This document shows, piece by piece, positions 20,976-32,851 of a DNA stretch of 64,000 nucleotides. The stretch spans positions 496,001 to 560,000 of the forward strand of contig JAULSN010000012.1 in the NCBI GenBank assembly GCA_033439765.1, written 5' to 3'. The translations under genes and the position numbers were made by a program. Source of the DNA: Lasiosphaeria ovina. Lineage: Eukaryota; Ascomycota; Sordariomycetes; Sordariales; Lasiosphaeriaceae. Below the pieces are notes generated by a model. That model was not told the origin of the DNA, searched no databases, and saw only the letters and a program-made list of their open reading frames with translations. Within the stretch, counting starts at the first letter, position 1. The number at the start of each line of letters is the position of its first letter.

Positions 20976-23962
20976 AGAAACTGCCACCCGAGTTCAGCTC
21001 CTTGTCCTTCTCGGTATCGAACAGTACGTGAGCCAACACTTTGTTCGTCTCCTGGGACAATCCTTTGGGAAGGGCATCATCATCGTCGCTGTGTGAAAAG
21101 ACTTGCAGACGGCTCTGATGGTAATCCACAACCACCTTGGTTGTTTCAACAGCGACGATACCTGCTCCTGTGTTCTTGCCGTAGTGGCCATTTCGTGGCG
21201 CAAAACAAGGGTTAAAACCGGGTTCATCTTGCAGAAAACGCTCTTAGTCTTTGTTCCACCGATATGCGTGGTACCATTCTCTCCTATCAACTAGGCTAAA
21301 TACAGTCAGATATCTTAGGAGCTCTTCGGCGGATTCGCTTGGTGTGGTGTTTGATGATATGCTCTGTGTCCCTGGTCCGCTATTCCCTTGTGCTCGGTGA
21401 AATAGCCTTCCAAGTCCATTGGCGACTGTGGAACGTAATTGATGCACAAGGCCTCCCTGAGGATGATGGAGAGCTGAGGCGCAAGACATTGCTAACGTCA
21501 GAAAGTGGTCAGGGTCAGATGGGCCGGCGATCGAAAAGAGAGAAAGGCATAGAAGCCTCCTTTGGTCTGTTAGGTGAAGGCCCCTGAAGACCCTCTCGGC
21601 TTGCTTCCACCCTGTCACTTGTGCCGCGGTGGCTGCCATGGTCTCGCTCTTGTGGATAATGGTGAACGGATCCCAGTTGGACATCAAGATGGTTCTGGTG
21701 TTGTAACTCCAAATTTGCTGATGAGTGACCGCACGAAATTTTCGAGAGAAGCATTGTTCTGACACCAAAGCCATCAACGATTAGAAGAGATGCCACTGAC
21801 CAGGTTGCCGGAGAAAGCGCCGAAAACCCGCATGCGTCAGGCTAGGTACGGCTGCCGTGTTGCTCACGAAGAACGTAGTGACTCTGCCCCCAAGCTCTTT
21901 CCTAAGAGGCGAGAGATCACAGTATGAGCCGACTAGGAAGAGAACCTTGGAATCGCATGCGACCATCTTGAAGCAGTTAGACCAAGTGTCGTCGGGGCAG
22001 ATCGTGGTATCAAGCCGCAGGTAGGGACAGACACCATCGAGAATGAAAAGGTAGTTGATGTCCGTGTTGCGCGGTTCGTGCTGCCGTTCAAGATGCCCGC
22101 TGAGGCGTTCGAAAGATGAGATGCACCTGATGAGCTCCGTGACTGTGCGTGGGCGGTCTCCGATTTCGGATTCGGCGGCCAAATGATCCCCAAACATGTG
22201 GAACTCCGGCATTCTGTTCACCTCTTCGGGCGCCACTCCCTCATCATCGCGGTACTTGATGTGATAGACGCGCCTTGTCAGGCCACTCTTGAACCACCAA
22301 GCCGCAGCGGTCTCAAAGAAGTCCCTCTTACCACCCCAAGATCTTCTTCGACCAATAGGATGCGTTCGCCTTACGTCAGAAGTAGTGTTTCAGCTTTAAA
22401 GACATCCTCTTCAAATCGATAGGGCAAAAGGTCACAAGTCTCGTCGGCCTGTAGTCCCGGGGACCCCGCTCCCTGCACTCGAGACAAGTTTGTGAGGCCA
22501 ACGGGAATCAACATGGCGAGATTCGAAGCACTGGTGGTCCGCAGAAACATAGACCACGGGGATGATCCAGTCGCACAAGTCGACTTGAATGCCAAAGCGG
22601 CCTTTGCGTGTTGGATCGACGTATAGGGCTGATCTTGCTTCGTAAGCACTTCGGGAGAATGTGTGTCGGCCAAGCAGCATGCTGCAATAGAAGGTCTTCA
22701 TGAACTTGACCCCCGCACTATCGGTGCATTTGTAGGACATTGCCAAGACAAGGGGATGCCTTTGGAAAGAAAACCTTTGCGAGATTGGCGTTTGCGCCGA
22801 GATCGCCGCGAGCAGACTCGCACGCGTTGAGGACGACACAGGGAATTCCGTGTTCACGCAGAGACTCGGCCACCAGTGGCGCCGCGACCTTGCCGTCATC
22901 GGAGATATCATCGATTGGGTAGAAGCGGAGGTACGCCCTAGGCAGGAACATGCATATTAAAACCTCCACGAAGCAACTCTTCTTCTTCCAATGACTTACT
23001 TGGGCGCCTTACGGCCTCTAGGATTGGTGGTCGTTCCATAAATATCGAGGTGGACAAGATGAAAGCGCTTCCTTCTCCTTCGGGCGTCGTCGAGATGGTG
23101 TTGGGAGGAAGGTAAGGACTGGATTGCTTGGAGGAAGTCTAGCTATCTGGGCCACAGCGGAATATATATGTGGAAATGATGGCCTGGACCGGTGGATCCC
23201 ATATCCACTTATGCCTCGGCTTGAGGGCATCAGGCCGGGGTCCGGCCTGATCCCTGCTAGCCTGGCCACAGATGGGCTTTCAACGTTCCGGGTCGAGCAA
23301 TCTCAACGGTAACAAGTCCTTCCGGCAAACCGCCGATGAGCTCCACAAGGGTCCGAGACACCAATCCGTGGCTTACTTCTGTCGCGGTCGCCTGAAGAAT
23401 CTTGGGCCGCGCGACGAAAAGCAGAATGTTAAACGTCGTGGATTGACCAAGCCGGTGGAAGTCTTGGGCCCATTCCTTCCATGTAGCCGCTTCGCTCCGA
23501 ATAACGCGGGAAACGTGGATTCTTGGGAAGGCACTCGGAATCCGAGGCAGTCGACATGTGGCAGTGTTCCAGGGCTTCCCAGTGCAAGCTGTGGAACGAA
23601 GAGCTTTGTATTCTGAACTCTGAGACGAGAACTGATGCATTGGTCTTGGGATTCTCGCCCGCAAAGATAATGCCACGTAGCACCTGCCAATACCGGGCGA
23701 CGGTGTTCCTGGCGCGGATGGCTCGGTCTTCGTCGTACACTTCCTTTAGTGGATAGTCTTCCAGGAACCACTTCAAAAGCTTCTCATCGTTTTCAGTGAT
23801 GGGGCATTCCATCCGCTTCTCATCAGGAGAGCGGTTCGTGGTGAAGGCCCATTGTCCTGCCGGCAAGGAATCGGGACAAGTCTCGGTGACTGTCAGCGAT
23901 ATGAAAGCGGCCGTAGGTTCGGGGGTCAGAGTCAATCCGCTGGCAGAGGGCTGGTCGGCCAT
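20917..23962 (-). pseudogene. CHAT-STAND (NLR-like) gene, inactivated
   Basis: The start at 23962 (MADQPSASG) leads into an N-terminal region with a 'SFHSLHWEALEH' block typical of fungal CHAT proteins. The CHAT core follows (VHLD block near 23045, then VVLNACESARG near 22825), then a P-loop region near 22335, a hydrophobic Walker-B-like strand (NYLFILDGV) and a helical C-terminal part down to 20917. Lesions: a frameshift near 23540, a 172-bp LTR insertion (23099-23270), a frameshift near 22770, another near 22560, TAA at 22371-22373, a frameshift in the Walker A loop near 22330, and TAA at 21781 and 21244. The CHAT His site reads Tyr. CHAT is a caspase-like peptidase fold often fused to STAND NTPases in fungi and linked to regulated cell death and non-self recognition (family knowledge). 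Here the gene cannot make its product. Confidence 0.8.
23099..23270 (-). mobile_element. 172-bp solo-LTR-like insertion in the CHAT gene
   Basis: On the minus strand the element starts TGTGGCC and ends CCCAACA, the TG...CA form of an LTR. It is flanked by the 5-bp direct repeat GATGG (plus strand 23094-23098 and 23271-23275). Removing the element and one repeat rejoins the CHAT reading frame. It contains an ACATATATATTCC TATA-like stretch and an imperfect GC palindrome (AGGCCGG/CCGGCCT). A second copy in inverted orientation is at 46714-46884. Confidence 0.85.
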
Positions 23963-24600
23963 CTCCGCAGTAATGAAGGTATGCTTTGAACAAATCGAGA
24001 AGAGTTGTTTCTTCGTTAACACGACTTGATCCTTCCCGTCAAATGGAAGGTGCTGCGTGGGTGGGGGGGGGAGGGATTTGCCAGTTGAGGTCTCTTGACG
24101 TCCTGCAGGCGGAGGCGATTTGGGAAAGAGCACCTGATACTCACGTCATAGAGGTTCCCCAGCCTGCCCAGTGCCCTGTCACCCATCGAGGTCGGGAAGC
24201 GACAAGCGAGAAGCTGAACATGGCAGGTGAGAGTCGCATAACGTGGTTGTCCTTTCAACGGCAATTTGGTTGCGTGCTGCCATCACGATTGCCGCGAACG
24301 CCGAATAGGGTGGCGAGGCACACATGGAAGTAAAGAGTCCACCCCACCAGGTAGGCTGGGCAAGGAAGGAACTTGGAGGTACGTTATCTGGTGACCCACG
24401 CAGCCAATCAAGGAAAGAACAATTGATAATACAGGTATGGTACCTGCAAATTCAACTTCCATGTTCTGTGCCCGGGTAACGATGTAACGCAGCTGAGGCT
24501 CAATTAATCCTAGACTAGATTGTGATCAATAGTACTGCAGAACCAAATACATGTGCCAATTGCGCACCCCGGATCCCCTAGGCCGCCCGGTTTAGACGGA
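23963..24600. other. Gene-free stretch upstream of the CHAT-STAND pseudogene
   Basis: The former promoter and leader of the CHAT gene presumably lie here. No ORF with protein-like composition, no repeat boundary and no RNA gene seen. Confidence 0.5.
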
Positions 24601-25524
24601 CAATGAATTCGTCACCCTTTCCATCACTCTGCAATGTAAAGCGAGCACGCTCGTCTTCGGGCATTGCCGGGATGCTGAGAGTGGGAAATTCCTAGCAGAG
24701 ATCGTCCCGTTCTTCTTCCGTATCATAGTCCGACTCTTCATCCCTCTCCTCGTCCTGAACACCCAATGCTTTACCTCCGTCCCATGTTTGCAAGGGCTTC
24801 ATTTTTATGCCCGCCTCTTCGGCGACTCTGCACCTGAGAAGGTCCACAATTCTGTGAAGCAGAGTCCTGCGTTTCATTTTGCGTTACTGAACCGCAAAGA
24901 TGCATTCCCCACAACCTGAAGCCTCGAAAAGCACCCTCTTTGCCTCCAACATCTGTCCCTCAATCACCGGATTGCCCGAACCGCCTGGAGCTGGCGGCGC
25001 ACCGGAAAGTGCTTGTGCAAGCTGCTTAACAGGCGCCTTGGCCTTGAGCGCGACGGTGCGTTGCGCTTGTTAATACGACTCGTAGTGCAAGTCGAGGACC
25101 GTTTTGAACCCCACAACCATGTAGACCTTCCTGGTGTCAGAATGAGCCTCCAGAAACTCCTTGATCTCGTCTGAGCAGTGGTCATTCGAAGATTACGTCA
25201 TGGTCCCGGAGTCAATAGGTCCGGATTCGTCCAGTGGTTACGTCAAGGGGAGTTTGCCCACTCCTTGAAGCCACCACGGAGGACAAATTTTCGAGAGAAA
25301 ACTTGAGCGACGAGGTCTAGCACAAATCGAACATTTGCTTGCTCAACCGGTTTGAGTCTGTACTGATTGGCCAAGTTTTGGACAGTCTCTGGGGACTCAG
25401 AGTTCTTCGGCGTTCGCAGATCCAGAGGGTTTCCAGGTTCCAGGACTATGAGTCCTAAAATCTTTGGAATTTCCTCGCTAGGACTTGGATCGTCGAGAAG
25501 GAGGTAACGCCTGGGTTGGGCCAT
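24601..25524 (-). pseudogene. Decayed gene of a fungal uncharacterised family
   Basis: ATG at 25524 (MAQPRRYLLLDDP) opens a 93-codon frame with a 'RFVLDLVAQVFSRKFVLRGGF' style block, then a TGA at 25243. Protein-like sequence resumes in another frame (SDEIKEFLEAHSDTRKVYMVV, about 25165-25090) and continues to about 24605 with an acidic tail (DEERDEESDYDTEEERDD), broken by at least four stops and one frameshift. The block order (FVLDLVAQ... EFLEAHSDTRKVYMV... acidic tail) looks like a recurrent fungal family that I know only as uncharacterised. It lies 1.6 kb upstream of the CHAT-STAND pseudogene on the same strand, and both are decayed. Confidence 0.6.
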
Positions 25525-26458
25525 GATGTTTGTGTAAGATAACAGTCAACGATGAAGGCGTGTAAGATGGGGTTGATAGAAAGGTGGTTGTCCGAGAAGC
25601 AAGGCCCAAGTGATTTGAACTCCTCGACCATGCACGTTTCCAATGCTTGTTTTGCGGAAAAAAAAAGCCTAATGCAGACATGATTCCGCGGGCATAGTGG
25701 ATAACAAGTTTACCTGTCAGCTCATGTGAGGGGTTCCAGATAACCTGACGATCACCAGACGTAGATCCAATCTTTCACATTCCATTGGTTCTGGGCACCA
25801 CATGGACCTGCAGACACCACCGAACAGACTAATAGCTAATCGCTGGACACGAGGTATTTCAGCGCCCACATCGCACTCTCGCCGCCCATGGGCAGTTTCC
25901 GTGTCAACAGTCTCCCGAGCGCCCCGTGTCCATTAGTTACCATACCTATAATTAATACTCACTGGATTAATAACTTATCGAATATAGGAACTAACTTCAT
26001 TCCAGACTGTCGGGTCAGTAAATTGCACCAGGTTTCTGTCAAGGACGACGGGTGGAGGGAGCATGATCTTCACGGATTTACCTATCAGAAAGGATGTGGC
26101 AGCGCCGGCTGAGGTATGCGGGTCGGGGCTTTACTGGGCTAGCCAGAGCCGAATAGGGGTCCACTGCGTTTGGTTGTGTCGGTAAGGCCAGTAAAAGACA
26201 GATCTCAGGGTTTAGTCGGCCCTGCTACTGGAATCCGTTTGGCGGGGGCCGGTAAGAAGACCGCTAAAGACGCTGGCAGGCATTTCGTTCGATTTTACGA
26301 AAAGGTCTAATCAGAGCGTAAATCGGCTCCAGTACGAAGGCTAGGGCAAAAAGAAAGGGTTACCCGTCATAGTAGCTAAGTTTTGAACTCCCATAGTATA
26401 GACAGCTTGCTAGGTGTCGGCCAAGACCTAGAAAATTGCTAAACTCACTGCAATAGCC

Positions 26459-26640
26459 CTGAAGACCTTTATCTCTTTCAACTGTGAAATATTGGCTTGT
26501 TTTGGCTAGGTAGCTGGCGCGTAAAGCTTAGCTAATTCTAGAACGTGGCGTCCTAACCTGGCACTGGAGAAGGTGATCCTTTCTTTTTACCCTAGCCTTC
26601 GTACCTATGCTGGGTTTTAAAACATAGTTTATGCCGGTGA
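26459..26640 (+). repeat. Dispersed repeat, copy B
   Basis: It matches copies A and C in order: 'ccctgaagacctttatc', 'gtgaaatattggcttg', 'tagctggcg', 'gaacgtggcgtcct' and a final 'accctagccttcgta' block. Compared with copy C, several C and G positions are T and A here, as expected of RIP. Confidence 0.55.
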
Positions 26641-27142
26641 CCTATTAATATCTAAAGTTAGAAGTATTAAAGAAGTAAAAAAAGGCACGGATTCGGGGGG
26701 GTGAAAGACTTAAGATGTCGAAAAGGAATGTCCTAAATACCGCACGTCGTACTCAAAGTAATTTTCTAGATATATAATAGGCTAAGGTAACATACAGCGG
26801 TCTACATAGTAGGTAATGCGTTTAATCTGTTACCTACATTACATAATGAAGGTCGGAATGAGGAATCTGAACCTTATGCCGATGTCACTTTCTATTAGCC
26901 TTACCGGTCTAACTAAACGCACCCTCAGGACTGAACGGAGCTAGACTGGCACAACTAGTTTGGCGGTTAGACATCACCTTTCTATATAACTATAAGATGG
27001 GCTCCCTGGTCATTCTAGAGAGCCACACACACATATATATACATATACACAAAGATCAAGCAAGATAACCCCTTTCGCAACCCTTAATTAGTGCCGTGTT
27101 TCTAAAAGACTACTTGTTTTCGAGAATGGGACCTGCTTGGGC

Positions 27143-27166
27143 ATTATTATTATTATTATTATTATT
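27143..27166 (+). repeat. (ATT)8 microsatellite
   Basis: Eight perfect ATT units in the border between AT-rich and GC-rich debris. Confidence 0.95.
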
Positions 27167-29681
27167 GATCTTACACCGTAGAAGCGTTAGCTTCGCCCTC
27201 TATGGGGCATGCGGTCCCTCTGCCTAGCTCGAACCGCTCGCGCGGGCGTTCCGCCTTCTAGTCTTCGTCTTGTTTCCTTCAATCAACTTGCAGGTCTCTT
27301 CTACCCGCCTCGGTGGCAACCGATTGACCACATGAGAGTTATTTAGGATGCCCCGGCTACGCAGCTCGCACGGTGCGCATGCTGCCTACCGCTACCCCTA
27401 GTCGCCCTAAGCGTTACCCGGCGACACGGCCCCTACCCCTTTCTTTAGTAGGTGCCTCCCCTTCACTAAATCTCTAGCCTCACGCGCTCTTACGTGCCTC
27501 CGGCGCAGCTCCTTCCGCTGTATTTAGTTGTTTCTTTCTTTACCGTATCGTCCGATTTCTTCTGCTTCGGCAGGCCGCGGCCTGTAGGCCGCGCCTTCCT
27601 TGTTTGCCCTCTGATCTTCCTTATCGGGCGGTGTTGACGCCATCTTCGTACTGCCTAAGGTGCGCACGCGCACTTCCTGCTCGCTCCTTCCGTTCCGGGC
27701 TGGCCTCGACGATAAGGCCGGTACCTGCCTCAGGCGGGCACGGGCCCTGCCTTCGTGTATAATAAGAGGCTTCTTATCCCTGCTCCCGGCCCTCTTCTTC
27801 GCTTTTACTTCCTTAGGTCTTCGGTCCCCAGCCTGCCCCTGTCGTCATATTCCTCATATTCGCGCGCGCTTCGCCTGCTCTGCTCCTGATCTTCAAGCTC
27901 CATTCTTCCTTCATTCGCGGACGCCTTCAATCGCCGCTATTATATCTGTCTGCCCCGTCGGTGACGGCATTCCCGTCCTCATTCTTGCTCGCCGTGGTCG
28001 CCCGCAGCCAGTGTAAATTTTTCCTTCCGTGTAGGAGCTTCGCTCCGGGCGCGTAGTCGCTGATTCTTCAATTCAGTCCCGAGGATGTCAACGCCGTGCC
28101 TTGTACTGCTTGCACCAATTAGCTCGCCGGCCGTGTGCCCGCTGCCGTAGATCCCGACTCTGACGACCCTGAACTTTCGCCTTCGCCTATGCGAGGCAAG
28201 CCGTACCTCGATTGCGTCCACGCCCCAGGCCAGGGCGCCACGCGCTGCGTAGGTTGCGCGGGGCAGCGCCATTCCTGTTTTCCTGGTGTCTGTTGCCGGC
28301 ACCGATCATGCCTTGAAGGTGGTGACCTTCCTCTTCTTCGTTTCCCGGGAGCTGCAAGCTGCACCCGAGAACCCTCAGGTGAGCTCACGCGTCGCCAGCG
28401 CTTCTCTAGGCCTCGTGCTAACTGCCAATTGCCAATTAGATCCGCAACCAGTTCCTGTCCACCTGGACTGAGTAGCTGCGCGTGCGCTCCGCGGCCATTA
28501 TTATATATGGGAAAATTCTAGGCAATTCGGCATGCTGCGGCCCCGCCGGCCGAAAAGGGCAATTAGGGTGAGCAAGCCTAAGCAAATCCTGATTGAAGAC
28601 TGAGCCATGCCTGAGCTAGGGTGAGCAATTTCGCGTGCGCGAGGTAGGTACTGTAATGGAAGTTTTGTAAGCTTCGATTCGTCTCGTAGAACAAAAGAAA
28701 ATACGTAGAAGACAAGCCAAAAAATAAGCAGGTTCTCGCCTAAGACTTATACGGTGGCCACTATGAAGGATCTAAATAAAAGCATGCTTCTACAACTATC
28801 ACCCGCAGACGGCACCAGTCGTAGCCTAGTCGGTTTTGGAAAATAGAAGACATGGTATTAAGCCTAGGAGAGGACAAAAGATTCACCCTAGGCTAGTGTG
28901 AGAAGCATTGCTTCACTTGGGCTGGCGAAGGTGAAGAAGAGGTGAAGTACGGAGGTTCAAGCAAAAGAAAGGGGTGCCCTTCCTCAGAGGTCAGGCCCTG
29001 CTTATGTACGAAAAATGAATATTGGCCTAAAAGGCTACCTAGGTATTTTTATTTCCAACGTCACCCTAACTCATCGTCCTCGTCTCGCCTCGCCGCCCCT
29101 TTTCACAACCAACCTCACAATCTCATCTCGCCTCGCTGCCCTCCTTTTCTATAAATAATCTAGATTCGGTTTAGCTTTATTCGGTAGCTACCGGTCAACA
29201 GTCTATTTCTTCACAATATTAGAAGATTAATAACTTAAATTTATTTATATAATAGGTTGGATAGTTATGTGTAGTAGGTAACGGTTTAATAGCCAGTGAG
29301 TTAAGGCCGATACCTAGCTAGCCGTTTTGCCGTAGGAGCTCAAATCTTGGTTGCCGGGCGTCCACAGTGTGAATCAGGGCGTCTTATCAAATAAATCTCT
29401 TATCAACACACGACGTCAGGCGGAGATGAAAAATTGCAGGCGAGAGATCCCAAGCCAGGGCTGGCAAAGGAGGGGTCCACTTCACTGCACCATTCAAAAT
29501 CTGGAAAGTAGGTAGGTACCTTAGGCAAATAAATTAAACGCGTCAAACAAGCCTACAGTGAAAACCCGCACAAATTTTGCACATGCCACCATTCCTCACC
29601 CGCTCACCACCTTCACTCACCACCCTCACACACACTCTCATCGCCCTCTTTTCATCACCAAGCTACCTCACACCTCTCAAA

Positions 29682-31143
29682 ATGGAGCCAAAGCAACTCC
29701 CCATGGACCTGATCTACAGCATCGCCGCCCAGTATACCCAACCCCGAGACATCTTCCCCCTCCTCCTGCTCTGCAAAGACACCCGCGAGCTGCTGGAGCG
29801 GCTCCTTCACATCAAGGATGCTATGATGGAGGTCCGCCTTACGGACCAAGAAAGACAGAGCAAGGGCCAGTCGGCGATCCAGTGGGCCATATACAAGCAG
29901 AACATCGTGCTGGCCGGAAAGGCATTCATGGCCATAACCCAAACCGAGCTCATCACCCGCCGCGAAGCCTTTTCCATCTTGTCAGGACTGGCAACCGAGC
30001 GCGATTTCAGAGTACTGCCGAACCATCCTTTCGACACCCAATGTGGCCATCCCCTTCTCTTCCGTGCAGTCCGACAGGGGAACCCGATACTGGTGCGACA
30101 TCTAGCACAGGCAATGGCTTCGTTCTGCCCGTCCCTGCTTAGCATATCAAAACAAGGGCATCATGCGGAGGGTGCCGTGTGCCTTGACGATGCCGCCGCC
30201 ACCGCTGTCTCTGAACTGGGCTTCATCCAACCGGGAGATCTACAGCCGCGGCCTGACATCTGGTACGGCCGTTCTACCGCACTCCATGAGTGCATCAAGC
30301 TAGGAAGAGACGACCTCCTCGATATCTTGCTCTCAGCTGGCATCCCAGCAACCGCAGGCAGCCCCTCGCCCCTGCGCATGATCTGTTCTCCCATCCTCGC
30401 GCCGAGACGGCCCGAGATGGCCAAGCTTATCCTCACTCACGGAGGCAGTCATCTCGCCGAAATGGAGGACGAGAGCCACTATACGCCTCTCCAAACGCTT
30501 GTGTGGGGGCTTCCAGTTCATGACATCAACCCAGTCCAGGAGCTTCTCGAGCTGCTGATCTCCCACGGTGCCGACATCAACAAGCCCTTCCCTGCCGCCG
30601 CCGGAGCCAATGACGTTTCGCCATTGCAGAAAGTCATCGCACGGAGCCACTGCCACCAGATGCAGCACATTCAAGCACGTCAGCTCATCGACGTAGCATT
30701 CTTCCTCATTCGGAATGGGGCAGACTGTAAGTAGTCACCTTTTATCATTCCAGGATTGCTTGCTGATTAACTAAACTAATGCGTAATTACTAGGGACCTT
30801 CCGATATCTCCAACCACTCTTGTCTCCGACGCTCCTCGACATGGCTATCGGAAAAATCGGGCTGTGCAAGACGTCTGGTCCTACTGTCACCGACGTGTGG
30901 CACACGCACTCCTTTCGGGAGCAGCTGATTGACACAATCATCGAAGAGGGCATCAAGAGGGAAGGGGTCGACGAGCGTGATATGTTGACGGAGTATCTCG
31001 ACTACCTCGCCACCAGATACTACGGCTTCGTCCAGATGAGCAAGGAAGAGTGCAGGGAATTTGACCTGGCGAAGTATCTCATCAGAAAGGGGGCGTTTCG
31101 CCCATACGGTATGGAGGATGCTCTGTGGCACCGGTTGAATTAG
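29682..31143 (+). CDS. F-box-like / ankyrin-repeat protein, 2 exons
   Basis: Exons 29682-30726 and 30794-31143 join through a 67-bp intron (GTAAGT, ACTAAT, TACTAG) to 464 residues. The start at 29682 (MEPKQLPMDLIYSI) is preferred to an ATG at 29577 or 29583 because the F-box-like helix begins there (LPMDLIYSIAAQY, IFPLLLLCKDTREL). Ankyrin units follow: STALHECIKLGRDDLLDILL, the TPLQTLVWGL region leading to LLISHGADINKPF, and SPLQKVIARSH up to FFLIRNGADW across the intron. The second exon is helical and ends with YLIRKGAFRPYG. The splice is firmly supported because the unspliced frame stops at once in the intron. A MITE-like element begins about 105 bp after the stop. Likely a ubiquitin-ligase adaptor by family analogy; target unknown. 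Confidence 0.85.
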
Positions 31144-32851
31144 AACGAGAACTAGTTCTAGGTAAAGCTCGAGATCGGGTCGAGAATGAGAAGAAATTGT
31201 AGAATTATTACGCACAATGCAGTCAAAACAAGTGCAGTGATGTGATGAGTTCTACAATCCAATCCCTGAATGTTTGTTAGCGGGGACTTTCTAAGATCCG
31301 AAATGCCTCGATTCCTTACGGTCGCCCTCTACGCTTTCCGCCGATGGTGGTAAGAGCTATTGGAATCCCTATTTTGGAATCTTAGAGGCCTATTTCATTT
31401 CCAAAACATCTGGGGCTTTTCTTGGCTGGTTTATTTGCTAGGTTATAATATTTAATTATTCTACCCAATTCCTACGCCAACAAACATTCAGGGATTGGTG
31501 TGTAGAAGGAAGGGAAAGAGACGCTTTCTACCATGCAAGCTTTAGGCCGTTGTTGGTGTAGATCAGTGCTTGTCAATACGACGTCCAAAGTGGCAAAGCC
31601 TACTTGACAGAAATGGATCATGGTGGCAATTGGCCATACGCCATTTGTCGTCCTCCCAATCGGCTCCCTCCCAGTATTTGTGAGGCGTTTGATTCGTCAG
31701 GACCCATTCTCGCTGCCTTGCTCCTTTCTCTTCCTTTTGTTCTCACGTCTCTTCTGGCCTCTAGATTTTGTGATTGATGTATTGGTCGCCAACCGGTCTG
31801 GGTGATTCGTCGTGACTGGTTGATCCGTCGTGAGTGGCTGATCCGTCGTGACTTGCTCTTGCTTCGATTCAGGGGGGGTTCTGTTTGTACCGCTGCCCGT
31901 GCCATGACTACTCCAGGGATTATGGTCAACCTGCAGGATATGTCCGACTTCAATTGCTAGGCGCCGAGCCGGGACATCTAGAAGGACGAAAGCCGAGGCA
32001 AGTTGGTGCGAGACAGGATCAAGGGAGGAGGATGAAATCCGTTACATTGTCTACCTCCTGGTGCTCAGTCTCTCTTTCTGCCAGGAACACTTCCTCTTCG
32101 CCGCTGCTATCATAAGTTTGCACAAGATAGTAACCATCAGCTTGAAGCTGTGATTCGGTTGATGCCAAATTTGTGTCCGTAGACACAGTCCTTAGTTTGA
32201 TATGGCTTCTCCCCTCGCCTCTTCTATGAGGGGGCCCACGCCATGGCACCAGCCCGTAATTCTCCAAATCATTGTTGTGGATTCCTGAACCATACATTCT
32301 CTCCCGGCTCCTATCTTTCCCACCGAGAGCTGGGCCACTTTTGCTTGTTTGCTGACGCGTAACTGCACCTACAACGGCCTAGGACTTACATGCTAAAAGG
32401 TACCGATTTACCTATAATAAACGAGGCCTCGCACTTCTTTCTTCCGCCTTTCACTTTAACCAACTTTTTATAACCATGCTTTGCGTGATAGAACTCGCGA
32501 AGACTTGGTTGTTGATCTAGGCATCGATTGGAAGACTACCGTATGTTCTCTCCACGGTCTAAAATAATTTCGCAACCGGAATCCTTAGAGGAAGACAGAA
32601 ATACGGGAGAACCTGTACTGGGCAAATGAACGACAAGATATTCACAGCTAAATTAGACTGTTAGCGGCTGAAAATAAGCGGCAAGTTTCCCAACATAGCT
32701 ACTTTAGGCGAGGTCGTAACTCTTGCTGCTACCTTCTACCCTCCACGAGATGAAGGGGAAGTCGTGGCCGCGTTTCTCCAGCTTAGGTACTATTTTTCGT
32801 CTAACGTAATTTTCGAATAAAGTAGACTTGCGACGGAAATCCCTAAAATAT
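31144..32851. other. Gene-free stretch containing a MITE-like element
   Basis: It lies between the ankyrin gene and the Fot1/pogo-like element. Apart from the MITE (31250-31507) there is no feature I can support. Short ORFs near 31620-32300 lack protein-like composition. Confidence 0.5.
31250..31507. mobile_element. MITE-like element with 29-bp terminal inverted repeats
   Basis: 31250-31278 and 31479-31507 are inverted repeats of 29 bp with two mismatches (core 'ccaatccctgaatgtttgtt'). The unit is 258 bp, AT-rich and non-coding. A TA dinucleotide occurs at the same place near both ends (TTCTA/TAGAA), which suits a Tc1/mariner or pogo-type target. It lies just 3' of the ankyrin gene. Confidence 0.75.

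Larger units (their letters stand above)
25525..29681. other. Long gene-free region of repeat and transposon-like debris
   Basis: Just over 4 kb with no credible intact gene. 25900-27000 is AT-rich and contains copy B of the dispersed repeat. 27143-27166 is (ATT)8. 27180-28500 is markedly GC-richer; the minus strand shows Arg/Lys-rich pieces (KMASTPPDKEDQRANK near 27630, RRRKFRVVRVGIYGSG near 28150) separated by stops, which suits an old transposon ORF, but I cannot name its family. 28500-29560 is again AT-rich with short direct repeats built on 'ctaggctagtg' and 'ggtgagcaa' words. Confidence 0.5.
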
